From: Aureimonas ureilytica
GTDB taxonomy: Bacteria; Pseudomonadota; Alphaproteobacteria; Rhizobiales; Rhizobiaceae
Direction: 5' to 3'
Length of the DNA stretch: 64,000 bases
Assembly (NCBI RefSeq): GCF_001475935.1
Contig: NZ_LDQA01000047.1
Coordinates: forward strand, 1-64,000
Shown: positions 52,285-61,526 of the stretch, piece after piece
Layout: each line of letters begins with the position of its first letter
How positions within the stretch are numbered: position 1 is the first letter of the stretch
The notes under the pieces: generated by a model
Told to the model about the DNA's origin: nothing
Databases searched by the model: none
The model's input: the letters and a program-made list of their open reading frames with translations, nothing else
Translations under genes and position numbers: made by a program

Positions 52285-55200
52285 TCAGGCGGGCGCGCCG
52301 GCCGCCTCCCCCTTGCTCGCCTCCCGCTCCGCCGTGTCCCGCGCGCGGCTTTCGGCCACCAGCCCCTTCAGCGCTTGATCGAGCCGCACGGTCGCGCCCA
52401 TCGGGTCGAACCACCAGTCGGTGGACCAGACGCGCAGGATATTCCAGCCCAGGCCCCGCAGCACCTGCTCGCGCACCTTGTCGCGGTCGCGGGCCGTGGC
52501 CGAGCGGTGATAGGTCGCCCCGTCGCACTCGACGCCCGCCAGAAACGCGCCGGCATGGTCAGGATGACGGATGGCGAGATCGACGCGGAAGCCGGACACG
52601 CCGACCTGCGTCACCATCTGCCAGCCGCGCCGCGAGAGCGCCTCGGCCACCGCCGCCTCGAAGGGCGATTCGACGCCGCCGAGCGAGCCCTGATCCGTGG
52701 CGGGCAGCGCCACCGCGCCCCGGTCGGCATAGTCGAGGAAGGTCTTGAGATGGCGCACGCCCGCCGCCTTGGAGCGCGACAGGTCGATCGATTCGGCCTT
52801 GATCGAGGAGACGATCTGCAATTCCTGCCGGGCGCGCGTCACCGCCACGTTCAAGCGCCGCTCGCCGCCCTCCCGGTTCAGCGCGCCGAAATCCATCGCG
52901 AGCTTGCCGGCCGCGTCCTTGCCGAAGGTCATGGAGAAGAGGATCACGTCGCGCTCGTCGCCCTGCACGTTTTCCAGATTCTTGACGAAGACCGGCTCCA
53001 GCCGCTCATCCTCGAAGAACCATTCGAGCACGGGATCGTCGCGCCGCTCCTGATCGAGGAGATCCTGAATCAGGCCCTGCTGCTGGCTGTTGAAGGTGAT
53101 GATTCCGAGCGTCGGCCGCTGGGCCTCCGGCAGGCCCAGCGCGGCGCGCAGACGGTTCGCCACATCCTTCGCGATGGCGCGCGCCTCGGCCGGATTGGTG
53201 CGGCTCTTGCCCCGGTCGTAGACGGCATCGGGCAGATGACGCAGCGATACGGCGCGGTCCTGCGTCACCGGCGAGGGGAAGGTGATCAGCCGGTTGTCGT
53301 AATAATGATGGTTGGAGAAGGCGATCAGCGATTCATGGCGCGAGCGATAGTGCCAGCGCAGATCGTGCACCGGCAGGCCGGAGGCCTTGGCCTCGTCCAG
53401 AATGCTTTCCAGATCGCGCTCGAACTCGGGCGCTTCGTCCTCCGTCTCGGTGCGGCCGAAGAAATTGGTCGGCGGCAGCTGCTTGGGATCGCCCACGATG
53501 ATGGTCTGCCGGCCGCGCGCCACCGCGCCGACCGCATCCCATGTCGTGATCTGCGAGGCCTCGTCGAAGATCACGACATCGAACAAGGCTTGATCGGGCG
53601 GGAGATATTGCGCGATCGAGAGCGGCGACATGAGAACGCAAGGCGCAAGACGCGCGAAGCTTTCGGGCATGGCGCCGATCATCTCGCGGATCGAGCGGCT
53701 GGGGCGCTTCAGCTCCATCTGATGGCGCAGGAGGCCGAGTTCGGACTTGCGCGGCACCGATTGCGGATCGGGCAGGCCGTGGGCCAGCGCCTCGCGGATG
53801 CGCTGCGAGGCCGCCTTGCGCACGAGATCGTCCAGCTTGCGGAAATCGTCGATCGCGTGCTCATGGCTGAAGCGGCGGAAATCGCGAAGGCGCGGGTCAG
53901 CGTCGATGGCGAGCGGCAGCCACCAGCGGGCATAGGCGAGCGCGAAGGCGGCGCGCGCTTCGCCCGGCCGCACCGCGCCGCTTTCCAGATCGGCCACGAG
54001 TGGAGCCAACCCCTCGGCCAGCGCGCGGCGGCGAATGGCGCACCAGGACGTCCAGTCGCGCAGGAGGCCCGCGCTGGCACCCAGATCGGCGAGCGCGGCG
54101 GACACGCTGTCCAGCGTTTCGCCTTGCGCCGCGCCGAGCGGCACGCCGCCGCTGACCTCGCGCCATTGGCGCTCGGCCTCCAGCCAGCCCGCCTCGGCCT
54201 CTTCAAAGGCGCGGGCGGCCTCGCTGAGCGGGCTCGTCTCGGTCAGCTCCGGCAGCGCGCGCAGGAGAGCGGCGACGATGGCACCCGTTTCCCCCGTCGG
54301 CTCGCCCAGACGCATCACGGCGGCGCGCAGTTGCTCGGCCGAGACGAGGCTGGCGGACAGGCGCGGAAGGTCGCTGTCGATCCCGGCAAAGCCCTTGAGC
54401 CGCCCGGCGAGCGGGCTCGCCCGCACTTGGGCCGCGACGGCCTGCATCCGGCGCAGGATCGGCAGGTCACTCGCCGGAACGGCCGTGCCCGAGCGGGCAT
54501 AGGTCTGGAGCAGCTTGGCGACGCCGCGCCGCTTGAACCAGGAGAAGGGCCAGAAGCTGGCCCCGGCCTCGCGCAGACGGCGGTCGAGATCCTCCACCGG
54601 AATGCGCGCCATCTCCTCGCGCTCATAGGTGGCCGAGAGGCGCGATTCTTCCGTGCGGAAGGCCGAGACGGCGGCTTCCAGCGCGCCGAAGTTCTCGCGC
54701 AGCTCCGCAAAGCCGGGGTCGAAGGCGAGCGCGCCCTCGCCCGGCTTCAGAGCGGCCGCCAGCGCGGCGAGGCGGCGTGCGTCGGGAACGCTGAAGGATC
54801 CGGCCGGGGCCATGCCGATGCGGGCGCGAAGCGCCGTGGCGGCCTGCGCCAGCGCCTCGGCCGCCTCGCGTGCGGCGCGCGCCTGCGCCAGGAGGCGCTC
54901 GGCCCAGGCGGAGGTCCATTCGTCCACATCCACCAGCGCGAGGCTCGGGCGCGCTTCGACGGCGGCGATGGTGCGGCCCAGCCCCTCGGCGAGGTCTTCG
55001 AGCGCGGCGTAATGAGCGGCCTCATGCTGGTCCAAGGCGGGCCAGGAAAGTGCGGGCGCGTGCTGCTCGGCCCCGCGCAGCGTCACGCCCATGGCGCGAT
55101 AGGGCGTCCAGCCGCAGCGCGCCTCGCGGTGCAGCGCCTCGGCATAGCTGTTCAGCGCGTCGCGCTGCACCTTGAGCCGGCCGTTCAGCTCCACCCAATC

Positions 55201-57534
55201 CCCGCTTCGCGCCGCGCCGCTTTCCCAGGCGCTGCGCAATTGGCTGAGGAAGTGCCGCCGGTCGGCCTTGGAGGAATGAAGCTCCAGACAATGCTCGCCG
55301 AGCCCATGCTCGCGCAGGCGGCGATACACGACATCGAGCGCGGCGGTCTTCTCCGCGACGAACAGGACCGTGCGCCGATGCGCGAGGCAATGGGCGATCA
55401 TGTTGGCGATGGTCTGGCTCTTGCCCGTGCCCGGCGGGCCGATCACCACGAAATCCTTGCCCTCGGCCGCCGCCAGCGTCGCGACGATCTGCGAGGAATC
55501 GGCCGGCAGCGGCGTCACGATGTCGGCCGGGGCATAGGCCCGGTCGATCTCGCGCGCCTCGCGGAAGGGCACGGGGTCGGCGAAGGCCTCTTCGGGCGTG
55601 TCGATGAGATGGCGCACGACGCGGTTCTGGCGCAGCGCGTCGGTGCGCTCCGTCAGGTCCTTCCACATCAGATATTTGGCGAAGGAGAAGGTGCCGAGCG
55701 CCGTCTCGTCCACCACCTCGAAGCCCGGCACGTCGCGCACCGCCTGACGCATCCGCGACAAGACGTCCGCCACGTCGATACCGGTCTCATCAGTGGGCAG
55801 CTCGCCTTGGAGCGAAGGCACTTTCAGGCCGAAATCGCGCTCCAGAAACTGGAGCAGCGTCGCGTTGAAGCGGATATCGTCCTCGTGATGCACGAGGCGG
55901 AAGGGCGAGGAGGCGCTGCGGCGCTCCAGCTTGGCCGGCAGAAGCAGAAGCGGCGCGCGGTAGACGCGCTCGTCCTCGGGCTTCTTCTTCCAGCGCAGGA
56001 AGCCGACCGCGATATAGAGCGTGTTGGTGCCGCCCTCGGCCATGTCGCTGCGCGACTGGCGAAACAGCGCGGTGAGCCGCGCTTCCAAGGTCTTCTGGTC
56101 GAGGGTGGAGGCCAGTTCGCCGCGCGCCAAGGCGTCGGCCGCAAAGCGCGCCTGCAAGTCCTCGCCGCGCGTTTCGCGAAACAGCGTCTCGTCGCGCTCG
56201 CCGACAGGATTCTGCTCGGGAATGGAGACGAGGCGCATGGCCCCGCCCGCCGCCAGCCGATCCTCCAGCGCGGCGGCGTCCGGGCAGAGGAAGGGCACGG
56301 TCGAGCCGGTCTGGCTGAAATTCAGGAGCTTGTTGCGCAGGGAGAGATCGAGGAGCTTGCGCTGCCAGCGATCGATGCGCCCGCCCGGCGTCGTCGGCTT
56401 GTCCTCGACGCTTTCCGCCGGCATCGCACCGAAATCGGGCATGGCGGGCAGGGCCGGCGCGGCGGGCTCGGCGCTTGGTTCCGCCTCGCCCGGTGCGGCG
56501 GGGTCGTGCGAGGCGAGCGGCTGGATGCCGCCGCTGCGCGAGCGCGCCACATCCACCGCGCAGACAAAGGCGCGGCGCGCGCCCTCGGCCAGAAGCGCCG
56601 CGCCGTCGCGACAGGCCTGCTCGAAGCCCATGGCCGGCCGAAAGGTCACGCCCGTCGTCTCGAACACCAGAAGCTCGCGCCCGGCCAGCGCCTTGCGCAG
56701 TTCCATGGCGTCCGTCTCCACCGCGCGCGGCAGGGTGCGCTTGGAGAGCCAGACGCCGACGGCCGCATGGCCCGAAACGAAGACGACCACGGCGTTCAGC
56801 CCCGCCGCCTCCAGCGCGGCGGCCAGAAGCAGACTCGTGTCGAGGCAGGTGGCGAGCCCGTCGCTCAGGGCGCTCGCCGGGCGGCGGATCTTTTGTCCGC
56901 GCTGCTCGAAGCTCGCGGGCGGCTCGGCATAATGCAGCCCAAGCCCGGCGACGCTCGTGTAGAGCGCGGCGGCCAGCATATAGGCGCGCCTGACATCGCC
57001 GCTTTGATAGCCGTCCATCGCGCCGGAATGGCCGTGCGCCACCAGCATATCGGCCGCCGCGCGCAAAATCTTCGCGGTGGCCGGATCGTTCGGCATGACG
57101 AAGGCGGGCAGAAGCTGGGCCATGTCGCCCGCCCCGCCCCATTCGTCGCGCGCCAGAAGCCGGATGGGCCGGACCGTCTCGGCCAGCATCTCATCGCCGC
57201 GCGTTAAGCGAAAGCGAAGCTCGCCGCGCTCGGCCTCGTTCAGCCCCGCGAGATAGGCGGCGTCCAGTTCCACGCGCCGGTCGCCGAGCGCCAGCGTCTC
57301 GCCCGGCCCGAGACGATCGATCGCCCAGTTCTTCGGCCGCAGGAACGGCGGCACGGAGGACAGCTCCAGCCGCAGCCCGTCCAGCGTCTCGGGGCCGGGA
57401 TGGTGGAGCGCGAGGCTTGAGAGAAGAGGCACGGCGTTCTGGAACGAGGCGTAGGTGAGGCTTTCGCGCGCCTCCACCGCAATCTCCGGCCGCAAGGCAT
57501 CCTCACCCTCGACGCCTTCGGTCCCGTCCATCAT
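52285..57534 (-). CDS. DUF4011 superfamily I helicase with C-terminal Vsr-like nuclease
   Basis: A very large (about 1749-residue) protein. The N-terminal part carries a transglutaminase-like region (CLDTSLLLAAALEAAGLNAVVVFVSGHAAVGVWL) and the DUF4011 segment (IDRWQRKLLDLSLRNKLLNFS). The helicase motor has Walker A VIGPPGTGKSQTIANMI (about residue 698), Walker B DVVIFDEASQI (about 1320), and late motifs VQGDERDVILFSMTFGKD and RRLNVAVTRARQELQIV. The end is a Vsr/MTES-1575-type nuclease, VSGFRVDLAIRHP with GVECDGATYHRS (about 1670), then RDRDKVREQVLRGLGW. The start is 57534 (GAGGG upstream); 57540 is possible. Such single-polypeptide proteins are candidates for phage defence or DNA repair; none is established here. 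Confidence 0.9.
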   Translation of the reverse strand: MMDGTEGVEGEDALRPEIAVEARESLTYASFQNAVPLLSSLALHHPGPETLDGLRLELSSVPPFLRPKNWAIDRLGPGETLALGDRRVELDAAYLAGLNEAERGELRFRLTRGDEMLAETVRPIRLLARDEWGGAGDMAQLLPAFVMPNDPATAKILRAAADMLVAHGHSGAMDGYQSGDVRRAYMLAAALYTSVAGLGLHYAEPPASFEQRGQKIRRPASALSDGLATCLDTSLLLAAALEAAGLNAVVVFVSGHAAVGVWLSKRTLPRAVETDAMELRKALAGRELLVFETTGVTFRPAMGFEQACRDGAALLAEGARRAFVCAVDVARSRSGGIQPLASHDPAAPGEAEPSAEPAAPALPAMPDFGAMPAESVEDKPTTPGGRIDRWQRKLLDLSLRNKLLNFSQTGSTVPFLCPDAAALEDRLAAGGAMRLVSIPEQNPVGERDETLFRETRGEDLQARFAADALARGELASTLDQKTLEARLTALFRQSRSDMAEGGTNTLYIAVGFLRWKKKPEDERVYRAPLLLLPAKLERRSASSPFRLVHHEDDIRFNATLLQFLERDFGLKVPSLQGELPTDETGIDVADVLSRMRQAVRDVPGFEVVDETALGTFSFAKYLMWKDLTERTDALRQNRVVRHLIDTPEEAFADPVPFREAREIDRAYAPADIVTPLPADSSQIVATLAAAEGKDFVVIGPPGTGKSQTIANMIAHCLAHRRTVLFVAEKTAALDVVYRRLREHGLGEHCLELHSSKADRRHFLSQLRSAWESGAARSGDWVELNGRLKVQRDALNSYAEALHREARCGWTPYRAMGVTLRGAEQHAPALSWPALDQHEAAHYAALEDLAEGLGRTIAAVEARPSLALVDVDEWTSAWAERLLAQARAAREAAEALAQAATALRARIGMAPAGSFSVPDARRLAALAAALKPGEGALAFDPGFAELRENFGALEAAVSAFRTEESRLSATYEREEMARIPVEDLDRRLREAGASFWPFSWFKRRGVAKLLQTYARSGTAVPASDLPILRRMQAVAAQVRASPLAGRLKGFAGIDSDLPRLSASLVSAEQLRAAVMRLGEPTGETGAIVAALLRALPELTETSPLSEAARAFEEAEAGWLEAERQWREVSGGVPLGAAQGETLDSVSAALADLGASAGLLRDWTSWCAIRRRALAEGLAPLVADLESGAVRPGEARAAFALAYARWWLPLAIDADPRLRDFRRFSHEHAIDDFRKLDDLVRKAASQRIREALAHGLPDPQSVPRKSELGLLRHQMELKRPSRSIREMIGAMPESFARLAPCVLMSPLSIAQYLPPDQALFDVVIFDEASQITTWDAVGAVARGRQTIIVGDPKQLPPTNFFGRTETEDEAPEFERDLESILDEAKASGLPVHDLRWHYRSRHESLIAFSNHHYYDNRLITFPSPVTQDRAVSLRHLPDAVYDRGKSRTNPAEARAIAKDVANRLRAALGLPEAQRPTLGIITFNSQQQGLIQDLLDQERRDDPVLEWFFEDERLEPVFVKNLENVQGDERDVILFSMTFGKDAAGKLAMDFGALNREGGERRLNVAVTRARQELQIVSSIKAESIDLSRSKAAGVRHLKTFLDYADRGAVALPATDQGSLGGVESPFEAAVAEALSRRGWQMVTQVGVSGFRVDLAIRHPDHAGAFLAGVECDGATYHRSATARDRDKVREQVLRGLGWNILRVWSTDWWFDPMGATVRLDQALKGLVAESRARDTAEREASKGEAAGAPA

Positions 57535-57715
57535 GCCCATGCTCCCTCGCTTTCGTGCGCGCATCCTATGCAGCGCGCGCCGTTTGAGAAGGGCTCGCGT
57601 CGCCGCGCTTCCTTTGCTGGGCCGCAATAGGTGATGACGCAGCGCACAAAAAGCCCGCGAAATAGGCATCCAAACATCCATCCATGGTGGACAGCTCCTG
57701 TGCCGCAAGGCGTGA

Positions 57716-58468
57716 GTGTTTGGCACGGAGCTTGCACTTCAGTCTTGTATGCAAGATCGCCCCTCTCTCCCGTCCCCCTCCGCCGCCATCGACGCCGTGA
57801 TTCTGCGCTCGATCCTGGCGCGCCGTCTGCGCCCCGGCGCGCGGCTGGGCGAAGGGGAACTGGCGAGCCTGTTCAACGTGTCGCGCACCCTCGTGCGCGA
57901 GGCGCTGATGCGGCTGGCCTCGCGCCATATCGTGGAGGTGCGCTCGCGCCGGGGCTGGTTCGTGGTGGAGCCCTCGTCGACCGAGGCCAAGCGCGTCTTC
58001 GAGGCGCGCCGCGCCGTGGAGGCCGGCATGATGCGCATCATGCCGGCGCTGGAGCCCGAGCATCTGGCGCTCCTCCAGACGCATCTGAGCGACGAGCGCG
58101 CCGCCATGGCGGCGGGCGATCATCCCCGCCTCGTCTGCCTGATGGGCGACTTCCACATCCGGCTTGGCGATATCGTGGCCAATCCGGTCCTCAGCGAAAT
58201 CCTGCGCGACCTCACGGCCCGCACGATCCTGATCTCCATGCTCTACCAGTCCACGACCCATGCCGAGGAATCGCATCTCGGCCATTGCCGCATCGTCGAG
58301 GCGCTGGCGCGCGGCGACCGGCTGGCCGCGTCCGACCTCGCCATCCGGCATCTCGACGAGGTGGAAGCCGGCCTCGATCTCGACATCGCGGCCGACCCTC
58401 TCGCCGATCTCCGGCGCTCGCTCGACCCCACGGGCGCCCTCGCCTCACCCGCTTTTTCTACACTCTGA
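57716..58468 (+). CDS. GntR/FCD-family regulator of the amino-acid ABC operon
   Basis: A 250-residue regulator (from the GTG at 57716, preceded by AAGG; an ATG at 57749 is an alternative without a ribosome site). The winged helix reads LRSILARRLRPGARLGEGELASLFNVSRTLVREALMRLASRHIVEVRSRRGWFVVEP. The FCD effector domain has the metal-binding His pattern in FHIRLGDIVANPVLSEI, with HLGHCRIVEALARGDRLAASDLAIRHLDEVEAGL near the end. It ends 13 bases before the binding-protein gene, so the regulator and transporter probably form one operon. Confidence 0.9.
   Translation: MFGTELALQSCMQDRPSLPSPSAAIDAVILRSILARRLRPGARLGEGELASLFNVSRTLVREALMRLASRHIVEVRSRRGWFVVEPSSTEAKRVFEARRAVEAGMMRIMPALEPEHLALLQTHLSDERAAMAAGDHPRLVCLMGDFHIRLGDIVANPVLSEILRDLTARTILISMLYQSTTHAEESHLGHCRIVEALARGDRLAASDLAIRHLDEVEAGLDLDIAADPLADLRRSLDPTGALASPAFSTL
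57743..57756. promoter_or_regulatory. candidate GntR/FCD operator
   Basis: TCTTG-TATG-CAAGA, perfect 5-bp arms around the alternative start codon of the regulator gene. It resembles the short TTGTATNCAA-type sites bound by FCD regulators. If the ATG at 57749 is the true start, it covers the transcription start region and would give autoregulation. Confidence 0.4.
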
Positions 58469-58481
58469 AGGACCCTGCCTC

Positions 58482-59270
58482 ATGATCCATCGTCGCTCGC
58501 TTCTCGCCGCCGGCCTCGCGCTCGCCGGGCTCGTCTCGCTGGCCCTGCCGGCCTCGGCCGATGCCCTGTCCGATATCGAAAGCCGTGGCACGCTGCGGGT
58601 CGCCGTGCCGCAGGACTTCCCGCCCTTCGGCTCGGTCGGCACCGACATGACCCCGCAGGGCTACGACATCGATGTCGCCAAGCTCATCGCCGAGAAGATG
58701 GGTGTGAAGCTCGAGCTGACGCCCGTCACCTCGGCCAATCGCGTGCCCTTCCTCCAGACGGGCAAGGTCGATCTGGTGATTTCCTCGCTCGGCAAGAACC
58801 CGGACCGCGAGAAGGTGATCGACTTCTCCACCGCCTACGCCCCCTTCTACAACGGCGTGTTCGGCCCGGCCGACATCCAGGTGAAGGACGCAGCGGAACT
58901 GGCCGGCAAGACCATCGGCGTCACGCGCGGCTCGGTCGAGGATCTGGAGCTGACCAAGGTCGCGCCCTCCGACGCCACCATCAAGCGCTATGAGGACAAT
59001 AACGGCACGATCTCGGCCTTCCTGTCGGGCCAAGTGCCGCTGGTCGCCACGGGCAACGTGGTCGCCGCCGCGATCATCGAGCGCAACCCGCCCAAGCGCC
59101 CGGAGCTGAAGTTCCTGATCAAGGATTCGCCTTGCTATATCGGCCTGCCCAAGGGCGCCGACGCGCTGAAGGCCAAGGTGGACGCCATCATCGCCGAGGC
59201 CAAGAAGGACGGCGCGCTGAACGCCATCGCCCAGAAGTGGCTGAAGACCGACCTGCCGGCCGGCCTGTAA
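58482..59270 (+). CDS. amino-acid ABC transporter substrate-binding protein (family 3)
   Basis: A 262-residue periplasmic receptor with a signal peptide (about residues 1-26, ending PASADA). Family 3 features: IESRGTLRVAVPQDFPPFGSVGTDMTPQGYDIDVAKLIAEKMGVKLELTPVTSANRVPFLQTGKVDLVISSLGKNPDREKVIDFSTAY. The Arg in TSANRVPFL and the Asp in the domain-2 motif are the usual amino-acid-binding residues. Specificity cannot be assigned. A stable stem-loop follows the stop, before the permease genes. Confidence 0.93.
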   Translation: MIHRRSLLAAGLALAGLVSLALPASADALSDIESRGTLRVAVPQDFPPFGSVGTDMTPQGYDIDVAKLIAEKMGVKLELTPVTSANRVPFLQTGKVDLVISSLGKNPDREKVIDFSTAYAPFYNGVFGPADIQVKDAAELAGKTIGVTRGSVEDLELTKVAPSDATIKRYEDNNGTISAFLSGQVPLVATGNVVAAAIIERNPPKRPELKFLIKDSPCYIGLPKGADALKAKVDAIIAEAKKDGALNAIAQKWLKTDLPAGL

Positions 59271-59285
59271 TCCGACACCGACCCG

Positions 59286-59319
59286 AAAGGCGATCCGCTC
59301 TTCGTGGCGGGTCGCCTTT
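59286..59319 (+). terminator. intra-operon stem-loop after the binding-protein gene
   Basis: Arms AAAGGCGATCCGC (59286-59298) and GCGGGTCGCCTTT (59307-59319) pair over 13 positions with one G-T pair, with an 8-base loop. Such hairpins after ABC binding-protein genes act as partial terminators or protect the upstream mRNA so that more receptor than permease is made. Confidence 0.65.
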
Positions 59320-59325
59320 GCCGTT

Positions 59326-59356
59326 CTCGTTCAGCTTCCTGTCTCGTTCAGCTTCC
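59326..59356 (+). repeat. short direct repeat before the permease gene
   Basis: CTCGTTCAGCTTCC occurs at 59326-59339 and again at 59343-59356, three bases apart, in the leader of the first permease gene. Function unknown; it may be a slip duplication. Confidence 0.8.
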
Positions 59357-59370
59357 AGAGGCCCGGCCTC

Positions 59371-60042
59371 ATGCCCTATCAGTTCGACTTTTCCTGGCTG
59401 GCCCCTTACGCGCCGGCGCTTCTCAACGGCGTGCGGGTCACGCTTCAGCTCATCTTAGTGGGCGGCACGCTGGGCATTCTCGTCGGCATCGCCTGCGCCT
59501 GGGTCCGCGCGCTCGGGCCCAAGGCGCTGCGCTGGCCGGTCTCGGCCTATGTCGAGATGATCCGCAACACGCCCTTCCTGATCCAGCTCTTCTTCATCTT
59601 CTTCGGCCTGCCGGGCCTCGGCATCCAGATGGACGAGATGAGCGCGGCCTATCTCGCCATGACGATCAATCTCGGCGCCTATGCCTGCGAGATCATCCGC
59701 GCCGGCATCGAGGCGACGCCCAAGGGCCAGTACGAGGCGGGCGCGAGCCTCGCCATGACGCGCTGGGAAACGTTCCGCCATGTCGTGCTCGTGCCCTCGC
59801 TCCAGCGCATCTGGCCGGCGCTCTCCTCGCAGGTGGTGATCGTGATGCTCGGCTCGGCCGTGGTCTCGCAGATCGCGGTCGAGGATCTGACCTTCGTCGC
59901 CAATTTCATCCAGTCGCGCAATTTCCGAGCCTTCGAGACCTATCTCGTCTCCACCATCATCTATCTCGCGCTGGCCATTCTCGTGCGCCGCGCCATGGGG
60001 CTTCTCGGCTCGGCCCTCTTCCCCAAGCGGAGGCCCGCATGA
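59371..60042 (+). CDS. amino-acid ABC transporter permease 1
   Basis: A 223-residue inner-membrane permease of the polar amino-acid (His/Glu/Gln) type with about five hydrophobic helices. Family loop: EMIRNTPFLIQLFFIFFGLPGLG and the EAA motif AGASLAMTRWETFRHVVLVPSLQRIWPALSSQ. The end overlaps the second permease by four bases (ATGA). It is separated from the binding-protein gene by about 100 bases containing a hairpin. Confidence 0.93.
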   Translation: MPYQFDFSWLAPYAPALLNGVRVTLQLILVGGTLGILVGIACAWVRALGPKALRWPVSAYVEMIRNTPFLIQLFFIFFGLPGLGIQMDEMSAAYLAMTINLGAYACEIIRAGIEATPKGQYEAGASLAMTRWETFRHVVLVPSLQRIWPALSSQVVIVMLGSAVVSQIAVEDLTFVANFIQSRNFRAFETYLVSTIIYLALAILVRRAMGLLGSALFPKRRPA

Positions 60043-60698
60043 TCGAGTTCTCGACCTGGGACATCCTGCGCAACCTGCTTCTGGCGGCGCGCTGGACGGT
60101 GGTTCTCTCGCTTGTGTCCTTCGCGGGCGGCGGCCTTGTCGGCCTTCTCGTCCTGTTCGGGCGCATCTCGCCGCGCAAGGCCATCCAGCGCGCGGCCAAG
60201 GCCTATATCGAGCTTCTCCAGGGCACGCCGCTCCTGATGCAGCTCTTCCTGATCTTCTTCGGGCTCGGCCTGTTCGGCGTGAACGTGCCGGCCTGGCTCG
60301 CCGCCGGCTCGGCGCTGACGCTCTGGAGCGCGGCGTTCCTGGCCGAAATCTGGCGCGGCTGCGTGGAATCGGTCTCCAAGGGCCAGTGGGAGGCCTCCGC
60401 CAGCCTCGGCATGGGCCGGCTCCAGCAGATGCGCCATGTCATCCTGCCCCAGGCGCTCCGGGTCGCCGTGCCGCCCACCGTCGGCTTCTCGGTGCAGGTG
60501 GTGAAGGGCACGGCGCTCACCTCCATCATCGGCTTCACCGAACTCTCCAAGGCCGGGACGGTGGTCACCAACGCCACGTTCCAGCCCTTCACCGTCTATG
60601 GCCTCGTCGCGCTCATCTATTTCGCGCTGTGCTGGCCGCTCTCCAAGTCCTCGCAGATCCTCGAAAGGAAGCTCAATGTCGCTCATCGCGGTCACTGA
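60039..60698 (+). CDS. amino-acid ABC transporter permease 2
   Basis: A 219-residue partner permease; its ATG overlaps the previous stop. Motifs: IELLQGTPLLMQLFLIFFGLGLFGVNV and the EAA loop EASASLGMGRLQQMRHVILPQALRVAVPPTVGFSVQVVKGTALTSIIGFTELSKAG. Its last 23 bases overlap the ATPase gene. The two permeases probably form a heterodimeric channel. Confidence 0.93.
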   Translation: MIEFSTWDILRNLLLAARWTVVLSLVSFAGGGLVGLLVLFGRISPRKAIQRAAKAYIELLQGTPLLMQLFLIFFGLGLFGVNVPAWLAAGSALTLWSAAFLAEIWRGCVESVSKGQWEASASLGMGRLQQMRHVILPQALRVAVPPTVGFSVQVVKGTALTSIIGFTELSKAGTVVTNATFQPFTVYGLVALIYFALCWPLSKSSQILERKLNVAHRGH

Positions 60699-61407
60699 GG
60701 TCAAAAAGCGCTTCGGCTCGAACGAGGTCCTGAAAGGCATCAATCTCGACGTCGCGCCCGGCGAGGTCATCGCCATCATCGGCAAGAGCGGCTCGGGCAA
60801 GTCCACCTTGCTTCGCTGCATCAACGGGCTGGAATCGATCGACGGCGGCTCGATCCTGGTCGCCGGCGCGCAGCTTCTGCCCGACGAAACGCATCTGAAG
60901 GCGCTGCGGCTGAAGGTCGGCATGATCTTCCAGCAGTTCAACCTGTTTCCCCATCTCACGGCCGGACGCAACGTGATGCTGAGCCAGACCGTAGTGAAGA
61001 AGGTGCCCAAGGCCGAGGCGGAGGCCATGGCGCGCCGGCAGCTGGAGCGGGTCGGGCTGGGGCACAAGTTCGACGCCTATCCCGACGAGCTCTCGGGCGG
61101 CCAGCAGCAGCGCGTCGCCATCGCCCGCGCGCTCGCCATGCAGCCGATCGCGCTTCTGTGCGACGAGATCACCTCGGCGCTCGACCCCGAACTCGTGGCC
61201 GAGGTTCTGGCCGTGGTGCGCGAACTCGCCGCCGAGGGCATGACGCTGATGATGGTGACGCACGAGATGAAGTTCGCCCGCGAGGTCGCCTCGCGCGTCG
61301 TCTTCATGCATGAGGGCCGCGTCCACGAGATCGGCCCGCCGGAAGAGCTGTTCGGCAACCCCAAGACGCCCGAGCTTCAGCGCTTCCTCGGCCACGGGCA
61401 GGCGTGA
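60676..61407 (+). CDS. amino-acid ABC transporter ATP-binding protein
   Basis: A 243-residue ATPase. Walker A is IIGKSGSGKSTLLRCINGLE, the signature ELSGGQQQRVAIARALAM, Walker B ALLCDEITSALDPELV, and the switch His is in MMVTHEMKFA. AAGGA lies six bases before the ATG at 60676, inside the end of permease 2. This is the GlnQ/HisP-type subfamily of polar amino-acid importers. Last gene of the operon. Confidence 0.95.
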   Translation: MSLIAVTEVKKRFGSNEVLKGINLDVAPGEVIAIIGKSGSGKSTLLRCINGLESIDGGSILVAGAQLLPDETHLKALRLKVGMIFQQFNLFPHLTAGRNVMLSQTVVKKVPKAEAEAMARRQLERVGLGHKFDAYPDELSGGQQQRVAIARALAMQPIALLCDEITSALDPELVAEVLAVVRELAAEGMTLMMVTHEMKFAREVASRVVFMHEGRVHEIGPPEELFGNPKTPELQRFLGHGQA

Positions 61408-61526
61408 GGCCGCGCCGGCGGAGGCGATAGGGGCAGCTTGCTATTTCGAAGGCCTTCGGGCCAAGAGCGGGGCGCGCGGGATCGACCCGCCCGCACGCTC
61501 CCGCCCGATGCCCGAAAGAGCCTGAT

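Noticed and set aside
52099-57207. Open frame of about 1700 codons on the plus strand opposite the helicase gene
   Set aside because: The helicase strand has intact Walker and nuclease motifs; the antisense frame is low-complexity Arg/Gly/Ala sequence with no recognisable domain.
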